Source: Planctomycetota bacterium
GTDB lineage: Bacteria > Planctomycetota > Phycisphaerae > WQYP01
NCBI GenBank assembly: GCA_021838985.1
Contig: JAKCCC010000013.1
Coordinates: forward strand, 1-13,957
Direction of reading: 5' to 3'
Length of the DNA stretch: 13,957 nucleotides
A program made the position numbers and the translations under genes. This document shows, piece after piece, positions 5,437 through 12,426 of the stretch. How positions within the stretch are numbered: position 1 is the first letter of the stretch; every line of letters begins with the position of its first letter. The notes beneath the pieces are model-generated. The model made no database searches. It was given only the letters and a program-made list of their open reading frames with translations, and was not told where the DNA came from.

Positions 5437-6666
5437 GGAACCCAACCCGGGGCGTTTTTTCCCGAGTCCAAAAGCATCATGGACGGCGCGCAACGCCGTC
5501 GGCCCATCTTTTTTCGCCACGATGCAGCTGATATGAATTTCACTGGTGGAAATATTCTGAATGTTGATTTTCTTCCGCGCCAGCGCGCCGAACATGGTTC
5601 CCGCCACGCCAGTTTGCTGCTTCATGCCCACGCCGACGGCGGAAACCCGGGCCAGGTCCGTCTCATACGTGGCCACCGCGCCCAATTGAGCCGTCAGTCG
5701 GTTGACCACGGGCTGCAGGTCCGCCACATCGGCGTGTTCAACCGTAAAGCTGATGGTGGCGGTGTGATCATCGGCAATCGTCTGGATAATGTCATCCACC
5801 ACCACCTTTTCCGCGGCCACGGCGGTAAAAACCCGTGCGGCCACGCCGGGGTGATCGGGAATGCCTTTGAGCGTCACCCGGGTGATATCCTTTTTCAGGG
5901 CGCACCCGGAAACGGCGATATCTTCCATGGCTTTGGTCTCCGCGACAATCCAGGTTCCCGGCCGGTGGTGCGCACTGTTACGCACGTGGATGGGAACATG
6001 ATATTTCTTGGCGAACTCCACGGCGCGGGTTTGCAGCACACCGGCGCCTACGCTGGAAAGTTCCAGCATCTCGTCGTAGCTGATGCGGTCGATTTTGCGG
6101 GCGTTGGGAACCAGGCGGGGGTCGGCGGTGAAAATGCCGTCCACATCCGTATAGTTTTCACAAGCCTGGGCGTGCAACACCGCGCCTAGGGCCACCAGGG
6201 TGGCGTTGCTGCCGCCACGGCCCAGCGTGGTGACAGCGCCCGCGGGCGTAACACCCTGAAAACCGGCTACGATCACCACCCGCCCCGCGCGGAGTTCCTT
6301 CAAGATCCGCCGCTGATCAATGCGGCGAATGCGCGCTTTGCAATGCACGTCATCGGTAACCAGCCCGATCTGTCCACCGGTAAAACTGATGGCCTCCTGG
6401 CCCTGCGCCGCAATCGCCATGGCCAGCAAGGCGATGGTGACCTGCTCTCCGGTGGCCAGCAGCTGGTCGAGTTCACGCTTGGGCGGCTGGGCCGAGACCT
6501 GCCGCGCCAGGGCGATCAATTCATCGGTGGTCTGACCCATGGCGGAAACCACCACCACCACCTGATACCCCGCACGGTGCGCGGCAATGACCTTACGAGC
6601 CGCCTGGTGAATCTTTTCCGGGGTGGCCACGGAAGTGCCGCCGAATTTTTGCACAAGAATGGACAT
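5428..6666 (-). CDS. lysC: Aspartate kinase (two ACT domains)
   Basis: The product has 412 residues, typical of the monofunctional LysC form with tandem ACT domains. It phosphorylates L-aspartate with ATP, the first step to lysine, threonine, methionine and diaminopimelate. The kinase domain covers about 1-240: KFGGTSV (7-13, Lys7), the GEQ loop (73-75), TGGQIGLVTD (97-106), TTLGRGGS (146-153), YTDVDGIFTADPR (172-184) and MLELSSVGAGVLQTRAVEFA (200-219). ACT1 is about 264-338 and ACT2 about 342-400, with the ISTSEIHIS motif (372-380), which implies feedback control by lysine and/or threonine. Residue 154 is Asn where the GRGGSD motif normally has Asp. The gene starts 12 bases after the stop of the upstream small membrane protein gene, so the two are probably co-transcribed. 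The Shine-Dalgarno is weak. The stop lies in a repeat tract. Confidence 0.93.
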   Translation of the reverse strand: MSILVQKFGGTSVATPEKIHQAARKVIAAHRAGYQVVVVVSAMGQTTDELIALARQVSAQPPKRELDQLLATGEQVTIALLAMAIAAQGQEAISFTGGQIGLVTDDVHCKARIRRIDQRRILKELRAGRVVIVAGFQGVTPAGAVTTLGRGGSNATLVALGAVLHAQACENYTDVDGIFTADPRLVPNARKIDRISYDEMLELSSVGAGVLQTRAVEFAKKYHVPIHVRNSAHHRPGTWIVAETKAMEDIAVSGCALKKDITRVTLKGIPDHPGVAARVFTAVAAEKVVVDDIIQTIADDHTATISFTVEHADVADLQPVVNRLTAQLGAVATYETDLARVSAVGVGMKQQTGVAGTMFGALARKKINIQNISTSEIHISCIVAKKDGPTALRAVHDAFGLGKKRPGLGSRF

Positions 6667-6678
6667 CGACCATACTAG

Positions 6679-7077
6679 TTAACGTATCGACGTGAGGGTC
6701 AAGGCGCCGGCGGCGATCAATCCGGCCAGGAACAACACGTTCAATGCCAACACGAACCAACTTAGGATCAGGCCCACGCGGGTTCTGGGGCGGGGCGAAT
6801 TGGCATCGGGCCGGCGCGGCGCCAGACCGACTGCGGCGCCGGCAAGGTAGCAGCCCAGCAGATGCAGCGCCAGACCCGTGACGGATAACGGGTCAAACGT
6901 GGCGGCGCCGGCCCGCGGCAAGTAGACAAGGCGAAGCAGTAAATTGCCGATCAGGCAGCCGATTCCACCCGTCAGCGCCAACAGCCAGAAGCCCGTCCGC
7001 CATGGAGAAACGCCCGACGTGGGCCGATCATCCACCACGATGGCGGCGGGATTGAAGGTAATGATTTCTTCATTCAT
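6679..7077 (-). CDS. Small multi-spanning membrane protein of unknown function
   Basis: The product has 132 residues from the ATG at 7077 (MNEEIITFNPAAIVV). A hydrophilic head (1-26) is followed by hydrophobic segments at about 29-50 (FWLLALTGGIGCLIGNLLLR), 64-85 (VTGLALHLLGCYLAGAAVGLA) and 100-128 (VGLILSWFVLALNVLFLAGL), separated by an Arg/Pro-rich loop. It is probably an inner-membrane protein with three helices. No family was recognised. A longer reading from TTG at 7137 would translate the 24-bp tandem repeat upstream and is less likely. The gene ends 12 bases before lysC and is probably its operon leader, but no link to amino-acid synthesis can be shown. Confidence 0.6.
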   Translation of the reverse strand: MNEEIITFNPAAIVVDDRPTSGVSPWRTGFWLLALTGGIGCLIGNLLLRLVYLPRAGAATFDPLSVTGLALHLLGCYLAGAAVGLAPRRPDANSPRPRTRVGLILSWFVLALNVLFLAGLIAAGALTLTSIR

Positions 7078-7099
7078 TTTCGAACCTAAATCCTTTCCT

Positions 7100-7147
7100 G
7101 CGGCAGCGCTCAACGTTATGGTAGCGGCAGCGCTCAATGTAATGGTA
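7100..7147. repeat. 24-bp tandem duplication
   Basis: Two adjacent 24-bp copies, 7100-7123 and 7124-7147, both start GCGGCAGCGCTCAA and end ATGGTA. They differ at two positions in the middle (CGTT versus TGTA). They occupy most of the 80-bp divergent spacer between the small membrane protein gene and the MATE gene, where regulatory sites would be expected. The repeat contains the palindrome AGCGCT. Confidence 0.75.
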
Positions 7148-7157
7148 ATGTATCTTC

Positions 7158-8576
7158 ATGCCCCATGCCATGTCCACCCTCACCGCCGATCCGCGCCAAA
7201 CCACCCTGGGCGTCCTGCTGCGCCTGGCCGTTCCCAGCGTCGCGAACACGCTAAGCCTGACCTGTATGCAGTTTGTCGATGGCTGGATGGTTTCGTTGTT
7301 GGACCGGCACGGCATTGGTGGGAGCGTGAATTTAGCCGCCACCTTCAACGGCGGTATTACCGCGTTCGTACCACTGGCTTTTTTCAATGGCCTGGTCGGA
7401 GTGGTCAGTACGCTGGCCTCCCAGGCGACCGGCCGCCAACTGGAGGACGAACCCGCCCGCTACGCCTGGCAGGGCCTGTGGATAGCCGCGTTATCCGGTC
7501 TTATCTTTTGGCCGCTGATCTTAGCGCTGCATCCATTGTTTCAACTGTCCGGTCATACCCCACCCCTGCTGACCTCCGAGACCTTGTTTGCGTCGTACAT
7601 GCTTTGGGCGGCGCCCTTGAATGTGGCCGCCACCGCTCTGGGCAATTTTTTCCTCGGTCTGCACAAGCCCGTGCATCAATTCACCGCCGGCCTGATCGGC
7701 AACGCTCTTAACCTGCTGTTGGATTGGTTGCTCATTTTCGGCAACCTGGGCTGCCCGCGGTTGAATCTGCTGGGGGCGGCGTTGGCCACGGTGGCCGGTT
7801 CCGCAGGGAGCCTGGCGGTTCTGCTGGTGGTTTTTGGTTCACCGGCCTACCGGCGTCGTTATGCGGGGCGCGGTCTCTGGCGGCCCGATTCCGGTCGGCT
7901 CTGGAAACTGCTGCGTATTGGCGCGCCCGCTGGGGTCCTTTTTGCCGATGATATCCTCTGCTGGACTATTTTCACCGTTGCCTGGGTTGATCATTTTGGT
8001 TCGGCCGCCGCCGAGGCCCAGAGCGCGGTCATGCGCTATCTAACGCTTTCCTTTATGCCGGCGGTGGGCCTGGGTTTAGCCGTCGGGGCGCTGGTGGGGC
8101 AGCGCATTGGTGGGGGCGACATCGCCGGAGCGTGCGAGGCGGTGGGGTGGGGTTTTCGCTTAAGCCTGATGTGGATGGGGCTATGCGGGTTGGCCTTTTG
8201 GCTGTTCGGTCGCCCGCTGGCGGGCCTGCTGGTCGCCGGACCCGGGGAGATTAACCTTGTCGTGCAGATGTTGGTGTTCGCCGCCGTGTTTCAAATCTTT
8301 GATGCCATGAACGTGGTTTACATTAGCGCTCTGCGCAGCGCCGGCGATACGCTGGTTCCCAGCCTGGTCACCATGGGTTTGGCCTGGAGCATCTGCGTGG
8401 TCGGCGGGGGGGCCATGATGCATTGGTTTGCCGGGTGGGGCGTTCGCGGCCCGTGGACCGCCGCCACGCTTTATATCTGTCTCGGCGGACTTTGGAATGG
8501 GTGGCGCTGGAAGCGCCAAGCCTGGCGCAGCCTGGACGTGCTTGGCGAACGGCTGGCGCCGCGGTCAGCCCGCTAA
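7158..8576 (+). CDS. MATE-family efflux transporter
   Basis: The product has 472 residues from ATG 7158, or 468 from the in-frame ATG at 7170 (MSTLTADPRQTT), which may be the true start. Neither has a good Shine-Dalgarno. MATE proteins are about 450-residue, 12-helix Na+- or H+-driven exporters of cationic drugs, dyes or metabolites in the inner membrane. The N-terminal lobe opens with LRLAVPSVANTLSLTCMQFVDGWMVSLL, the expected MATE helix 1 (LaxPaxxxxlxxxxxxxvDxxmvgxlG). The repeat in the C-terminal lobe begins LLRIGAPAGVLFADDILC. VMRYLTLSFMPAVGLGLAVGALVGQRIGGGD and the late helix with ALRSAGDTLVPSLVTM are also family-typical. It is convergent with the next gene across a 57-bp gap. The substrate is unknown. 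Confidence 0.88.
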   Translation: MPHAMSTLTADPRQTTLGVLLRLAVPSVANTLSLTCMQFVDGWMVSLLDRHGIGGSVNLAATFNGGITAFVPLAFFNGLVGVVSTLASQATGRQLEDEPARYAWQGLWIAALSGLIFWPLILALHPLFQLSGHTPPLLTSETLFASYMLWAAPLNVAATALGNFFLGLHKPVHQFTAGLIGNALNLLLDWLLIFGNLGCPRLNLLGAALATVAGSAGSLAVLLVVFGSPAYRRRYAGRGLWRPDSGRLWKLLRIGAPAGVLFADDILCWTIFTVAWVDHFGSAAAEAQSAVMRYLTLSFMPAVGLGLAVGALVGQRIGGGDIAGACEAVGWGFRLSLMWMGLCGLAFWLFGRPLAGLLVAGPGEINLVVQMLVFAAVFQIFDAMNVVYISALRSAGDTLVPSLVTMGLAWSICVVGGGAMMHWFAGWGVRGPWTAATLYICLGGLWNGWRWKRQAWRSLDVLGERLAPRSAR

Positions 8577-8633
8577 TTCGGCCGTCGTACCCGGTTATCA
8601 CGTGCCGCGGGAGAGTTGGGCGGACTGGCCGGA

Positions 8634-9743
8634 TCAGACGTTTGTAAATAAAGTGTGTTGGAACAGATCGCCGCGGGCGGCGAAATAGTCGAGCGCCTCG
8701 TCCACGCTTGCAAATAGCCGGGTGGCGGTCTGGGTGACAAAGGGGCTGGGCGTCGCCTGGGACCGCCAGATCACGTACACCTCGCGGGCATGATCGTGCG
8801 CGTGCTGCAGTTCGCGCTCCACCCCGCTGGACAATCCCGGTCGCCCGTCCGGCCCTTCGGGAATGTACGAAATAATCATATCGCTCTGGCGCACCATCAT
8901 GAAATCACGGGCATAGATTTGCCCATCGATGTCGTCGCCGATGGATAGGATATCGGCGGTGCGCAGCGTGGCGGTGGAGTCGGTTAACAGCGTCACGATG
9001 GTCGGCTGATTTTTTGCCTGGGCCGCGACGGCGCGATCCAAAAGCGTTTTTTCATCCACGTCACCGGGATCGAACGCGATAAAGCTCCGGCGGAGGTGCT
9101 CCCGAAAAGCCTGAATTTCCGCCAACGTCCGGGACTGATCCCCGACATGGCTCATGGGAAAACTGACGTACACTTTGCGCTGGTGCGGCCGCAGCAGCAG
9201 GCGAAACAGCGTGGGAGCCGTGCTGGCCTGCCGGCCCCGCGCCAGAACGTAGAATTTTCCGGGATGGGCTGCGTCGGCCCGGGCCAGCAGCTCGGTCGCC
9301 AGAATCTCCTCTTCCCGCCAGACCATCAGGTCTTTCAGCGTGTGATCCAGATTATGGTCCCGTACCAGCCGTTGATGCACCGCTTCCACGTTGTCCAGCA
9401 GCGTGACATACAGGTCGGCCTGAAACTGCGCCAATTGATCGAAGTCAAAGGCGGCGAACAGACCGTGTTTCCAGCGAAACGTGGCGTGGGAGTTGACAAT
9501 CACGTTCGGATGGCGGGGCGCCTCGGCGAGAATATCGCGGAAAACCGCCCGCCGCAGGCTGGTCAGCCGGGACAGCGGCAGGTCCAGAATGCGCCCCGGG
9601 CGTACGTCCGGCGCCTCGGCGTACATCCGCTGTCCAACGTGAAAAACTTTCAGCGACTCGCCGGCCGCTGCGGCCAGGGCTTCCACCTCGTCGAGGTAGA
9701 TGCGCCGGTCCAGACCGACCTGGCCGGTTAACAACATGCGCAT
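8634..9743 (-). CDS. Fusion: P-loop nucleotide kinase-like + nucleoside 2-deoxyribosyltransferase-like
   Basis: The product has 369 residues from ATG 9743 (MRMLLTGQVGLDRRIYL). The open frame also reaches a GTG at 9770 that abuts the upstream stop, but the ATG puts the P-loop strand at the N-terminus. Residues 3-60 look like a kinase/AAA-type Rossmann P-loop, but the loop reads TGQVGLDRR instead of GxxGxGKS/T. NSHATFRW (84-91), AFDFDQL (98-104) and LYVTLLDNVEAV (111-122) follow a nucleotide-kinase pattern. Residues 190-360 resemble nucleoside deoxyribosyltransferases: VYVSFPMSHV (191-200), ARDFMMVRQSDMIISYIPE (278-296) and GLSSGVERELQHAHDHARE (303-321), with Glu309 or Glu311 as candidate nucleophile. 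It is predicted to bind or cleave nucleosides or nucleotides in the cytoplasm. The reaction is unknown. It lies directly downstream of a 99-residue gene in the same transcription unit. Confidence 0.65.
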   Translation of the reverse strand: MRMLLTGQVGLDRRIYLDEVEALAAAAGESLKVFHVGQRMYAEAPDVRPGRILDLPLSRLTSLRRAVFRDILAEAPRHPNVIVNSHATFRWKHGLFAAFDFDQLAQFQADLYVTLLDNVEAVHQRLVRDHNLDHTLKDLMVWREEEILATELLARADAAHPGKFYVLARGRQASTAPTLFRLLLRPHQRKVYVSFPMSHVGDQSRTLAEIQAFREHLRRSFIAFDPGDVDEKTLLDRAVAAQAKNQPTIVTLLTDSTATLRTADILSIGDDIDGQIYARDFMMVRQSDMIISYIPEGPDGRPGLSSGVERELQHAHDHAREVYVIWRSQATPSPFVTQTATRLFASVDEALDYFAARGDLFQHTLFTNV

Positions 9744-9770
9744 GGATAAAGCTCTTGCTCGGAGAAGCAC

Positions 9771-10070
9771 TTAAGGCTGGGCTGTTTCCGTTCCATTCCG
9801 CGGTCCGCCGTCGGCGCGGGCATAATAACGCTCTCCGTGCTCGCCTTCCCGTTGCTCCAGATATCTTTCCTTGACCAGCGCCTCGAGGACACGGTTCCAG
9901 AGAAGATCAAAAGTTTGCCGGTCGCCGTCAAATAAGCAGGCCGGTCCATCCGCGTCCCGTAACAGGATATGCTCGCCGGCCTGGCGCCGCAGCAGAAGCA
10001 ACTGGCCTTTGGGTTTTTTTCTGAAATAATTCACTACTTTTTGCCGTCGCGGCAGATTTTGCCCGGCCAT
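9771..10070 (-). CDS. Small basic protein, possible winged-helix
   Basis: The product has 99 residues from ATG 10070 (MAGQNLPRRQKVVNYF), which has GGAG about ten bases upstream. A longer reading to 10358 would overlap the symporter start region and has poor composition, so it was rejected. The N-terminus is basic (RRQKVVNYFRKKPKGQ). The C-terminal half, FDLLWNRVLEALVKERYLEQREGEHGERYYAR (54-85), has the helix then beta-hairpin (wing) look of a small winged-helix domain. No family was recognised with certainty. Its stop lies 27 bases before the start of the fusion protein gene, so the two are likely co-transcribed. It could be a regulator or partner of that enzyme (inference). Confidence 0.55.
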   Translation of the reverse strand: MAGQNLPRRQKVVNYFRKKPKGQLLLLRRQAGEHILLRDADGPACLFDGDRQTFDLLWNRVLEALVKERYLEQREGEHGERYYARADGGPRNGTETAQP

Positions 10071-10169
10071 GGCTGGCTCTCCGTCTGGACCCAAAAGATG
10101 AGCGTACCAAAGGGAGCATAGCAGCGACAAAATCGTTCCACAAGCGATCCCGTCGATAAGGCCGGGCGG

Positions 10170-10198
10170 TGGACAGCGTCGCGGCATGGGGGCATAAT
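10170..10198 (+). promoter_or_regulatory. Sigma70-like promoter of the symporter unit
   Basis: TGGACA (10170-10175) and CATAAT (10193-10198) are 17 bp apart. Each hexamer matches the consensus at five of six positions. The leader to the ATG at 10270 would be about 65 bases and contains the perfect palindrome CCAACGTTGG (10240-10249), a possible operator. Confidence 0.5.
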
Positions 10199-10269
10199 GA
10201 TCCCGCCGGCGGTTACCGCGGTTCGCGGGGGGGCATCCACCAACGTTGGCGCCGCGCAGGAAGGATTCC

Positions 10270-12000
10270 ATGGGGTCGTTGCCAGGGACATTCGCCGCCA
10301 TTCCGCTGGCTGCCAGCCTGATCGCACTGGGCCCAGTGGACCTGGCGATCATCGTCATTTATTTCCTTTTCGTTATCGGCATTGGCGTGTATCTGAAACG
10401 CTTTGCCAACACGGGCCATGACTTTTTCATGGCCGGTCGGGAAATGACCGCCTGGATTGCCGGCTTGAGTTTTATTTCCGCCAATTTAGGAGCACTGGAA
10501 CTGCTGGGCTGGGCAGGATCGGCGTATCAGTACGGCCTGCTGGCGGTGCACTGGTACTGGATCGGTGCGATTCCGGCGATGCTGTTTCTGGGCGTGGTGA
10601 TGATGCCCTTTTATTATGTCTGCAAGACGCACTCGGTGCCGGGCTATCTGGAGCTTCGTTACGGGCCGCATACGCGCTCCCTGGCGGCTATCTGTTTCGC
10701 GGCGATGACGATCCTGATGAGCGGCGTCAATATGTTTGCGATGGCCATTGTGATGCAGGTGGTGCTGGGATGGAACCTGCACCTGAGCATCTGGGTTTCC
10801 TCGCTGACGGTGGCCTTGTACGTGGGATTTGGGGGTTTGCTTTCCGCGATTTTCAATGAAGTATTGCAATTCATGCTGATCTGGCTCGGGGCGCTGCTCG
10901 TGCCCATATTGGGACTTTATCAGGCGGGCGGCTGGAGCGGCATGGTCCGCAGGATTGAGCACAACGTGGCCCATGGGGCCACCTACGTCCACGCCTGGAG
11001 CACGCTGGGCCATTTTTCCACCAATCCCATGGGCATCAATTGGATCGGCATTGTCTTCGGGCTGGGGGCGATCCTGTCGATGGGCTATTGGACCACCGAC
11101 TTTCTGGTGGTGCAGCGGGTGATGGCGGCGAAAGACCTGCGCTCGGCCAAGATGGCGCCCGTCATTGGGGCGGCGTTTAAAATGTTCGTGCCGTTCATTG
11201 TGATTTTACCGGGGCTGCTGGGGCTGGCTTTGTTGCCGATGAAGCTGTATCCGCAGACTTACGTACAGGCGCACGCCAGCGCGGATTTGTTCAGTTATAA
11301 CGACGTTCTCCCGTTGATGTTGGTGCGCTACTGTGGACCAGGACTGCTGGGGCTGGGCGTTACGGCGTTGATCGCCGGGTTCATGTCCGGCATGGCCGGC
11401 AATATCAGCGCCTTCGCCACCGTGTGGACGTACGACATTTACCGTCCATTAATCCGGGCCCAGGCCAGTGACTCGCACTACGTGGCGATGGGGCGCTGGT
11501 GTACGGTGCTGGGAGTGCTGATAAGCATCGCCACCGCTTATGTGGCCATGCATTTCCAGAGCATTATGGACTACGTGCAGGCTTTGTTCAGCTTTTTCAT
11601 CGCGCCGCTGTTTGGCACGGTGGTGCTGGGCATGCTGTGGAAACGGGCCACGCGAGCCGGCGGATTCTGGGGATTGCTCGCCGGAACCACCTCCTCCATT
11701 GCGATGTACCTGTGGGTAAAATTTGATCCGGCGGCGTTGAAGTACATCGCCCTATCCCCCCAGGCCAAGCCTATGGCCGAGGATATGTTCCGGGCGCTCT
11801 GGTGTTTTCTGATCGGCGTGGCCGTGACGGTGCTGGTCAGCCTGGCCACCCGGCCGGCCGCCGCGGTCCAGTTGCAGGGGCTGGTCTGGGGACATACCGA
11901 GATTCCTTCGGAGCGCGGTTATCCGTTGCTGCATCGTCCGATTTTCTGGGCCGCCCTTATTTTTGCGGGCCTGGTGGTGCTGAATATTATCTTTTGGTGA
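10270..12000 (+). CDS. Sodium:solute symporter (SSS/SGLT family)
   Basis: The product has 576 residues, in the range of SGLT-like members (about 540-600). It is an inner-membrane Na+-coupled importer of sugars or other small solutes with the LeuT-type inverted repeat. Helix 1 covers LAIIVIYFLFVIGIGVYLKRF. The first core helix carries FFMAGREMTAWIAGLSFISANLGALELLGWAGSAYQYGL, the usual SSS head. GYLELRYGPHTRSLAA follows the family pattern (PxYLExRyg). A later core helix has LIAGFMSGMAGNISAFATVWTYDIYRPLI, where Ser and Ala/Gly residues normally form the Na2 sodium site. The start is ATG 10270 with AGGAAGG five bases upstream. An upstream TTG at 10246 has no such site. The small membrane protein gene begins four bases after its stop. 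The solute is not known. A sugar is plausible given the sugar genes elsewhere in the window, but these are 6 kb away. Confidence 0.9.
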   Translation: MGSLPGTFAAIPLAASLIALGPVDLAIIVIYFLFVIGIGVYLKRFANTGHDFFMAGREMTAWIAGLSFISANLGALELLGWAGSAYQYGLLAVHWYWIGAIPAMLFLGVVMMPFYYVCKTHSVPGYLELRYGPHTRSLAAICFAAMTILMSGVNMFAMAIVMQVVLGWNLHLSIWVSSLTVALYVGFGGLLSAIFNEVLQFMLIWLGALLVPILGLYQAGGWSGMVRRIEHNVAHGATYVHAWSTLGHFSTNPMGINWIGIVFGLGAILSMGYWTTDFLVVQRVMAAKDLRSAKMAPVIGAAFKMFVPFIVILPGLLGLALLPMKLYPQTYVQAHASADLFSYNDVLPLMLVRYCGPGLLGLGVTALIAGFMSGMAGNISAFATVWTYDIYRPLIRAQASDSHYVAMGRWCTVLGVLISIATAYVAMHFQSIMDYVQALFSFFIAPLFGTVVLGMLWKRATRAGGFWGLLAGTTSSIAMYLWVKFDPAALKYIALSPQAKPMAEDMFRALWCFLIGVAVTVLVSLATRPAAAVQLQGLVWGHTEIPSERGYPLLHRPIFWAALIFAGLVVLNIIFW

Positions 12001-12004
12001 AATC

Positions 12005-12211
12005 GTGAAACAGCACGTTAATCGCATCTGGTTTCTCATCGGCGTTTTGTTGGCAATCTACGGCGTCCTGATTCTCGCCGCGGGAATTTACAACTGGTTC
12101 GCGCCGGCGGCGCATCCGGTGCAGCTGGCGGGCCTGCACAGTGGCGTCTGGTGGGGCGGCCTGCTGCTGGCCCTGGGCCTGTTTTATATAGGGCGCTATC
12201 GCCGGGTGTAA
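12005..12211 (+). CDS. 68-residue two-helix membrane protein, probable symporter companion
   Basis: It starts at GTG 12005 (MKQHVNRIWFLIGVLLAIYGVLILAAGIYNWF), four bases after the symporter stop, which indicates translational coupling. Helix 1 is about residues 9-30 and helix 2 about 48-63 (VWWGGLLLALGLFYIG), with a basic tail GRYRRV that should face the cytoplasm. The pattern RxWxLIGxLLxxYGVLIxxAGIYxW, then LHxGxWWGxLLLxLGLFY, looks deliberate rather than random. Small subunits next to SSS symporters are known in other branches (for example DUF4212 beside actP-like genes), but membership of that family is not claimed. A role in stability or regulation of the symporter is inferred from position. 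Confidence 0.65.
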   Translation: MKQHVNRIWFLIGVLLAIYGVLILAAGIYNWFAPAAHPVQLAGLHSGVWWGGLLLALGLFYIGRYRRV

Positions 12212-12233
12212 CCGTGTTTTCCGGATCGCCCTC

Positions 12234-12256
12234 GCCCCGGGCTTTCGCCACGGGGC
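12234..12256. repeat. GC-rich hairpin after the symporter unit
   Basis: GCCCCG (12234-12239) pairs with CGGGGC (12251-12256) around an 11-base loop containing CTTTCG. No T-run follows, so intrinsic termination is doubtful. A C8 homopolymer lies a little downstream at 12279-12286. Confidence 0.35.
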
Positions 12257-12303
12257 TACCAGTGCGAACCTAAAACGGCCCCCCCCGCGCCTGTCCCGCG
12301 CGT

Positions 12304-12331
12304 TTGACAGCCGGTGGCAGGTTTTTATAAT
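12304..12331 (+). promoter_or_regulatory. Perfect consensus sigma70 promoter of rplM-rpsI
   Basis: TTGACA (12304-12309) and TATAAT (12326-12331) are both exact consensus hexamers with a 16-bp spacer. The expected start point is about 12338-12340. Such a strong promoter fits a ribosomal-protein operon and is by far the best promoter match in the window. Confidence 0.85.
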
Positions 12332-12338
12332 CATTCGT

Positions 12339-12426
12339 TTTGTCGGCCACCGGCGGGCGTCGCGCCCAGGGGCAGCGCTACGCGGTGGTGCCAGGCAACC
12401 GGGCGAAAAGAAGCAGGCTTAAAGGC
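12339..12426 (+). promoter_or_regulatory. Structured 5' leader of rplM
   Basis: This is an approximately 88-base leader between the predicted start point and the rplM ATG. It contains the hairpin GGGCG-TCG-CGCCC near 12355-12367, enclosed by CACCG (about 12348) facing CGGTGG (about 12382). L13 leaders that mediate autoregulation are known in other phyla. Whether this is one cannot be told from a single sequence. Confidence 0.35.

Noticed and set aside
5479..6189. A 236-codon open frame on the plus strand
   Set aside because: It lies wholly antisense to lysC, whose motifs are unmistakable. High GC at codon third positions opens long mirror frames.
6944..7711. A 255-codon plus-strand frame crossing the divergent spacer
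   Set aside because: It runs through the 24-bp tandem repeat and the MATE gene out of frame, and its Arg/His-rich composition is that of a shadow frame.
9096..9731. A 211-codon open frame on the plus strand
   Set aside because: It mirrors the fusion-protein gene on the minus strand. It has no ribosome binding site and shows no family motifs.
10071..10358. An N-terminal extension of the 99-residue protein up to 10358
   Set aside because: The added part overlaps the start of the symporter gene and its promoter. The ATG at 10070 has a better ribosome binding site and begins the plausible protein.
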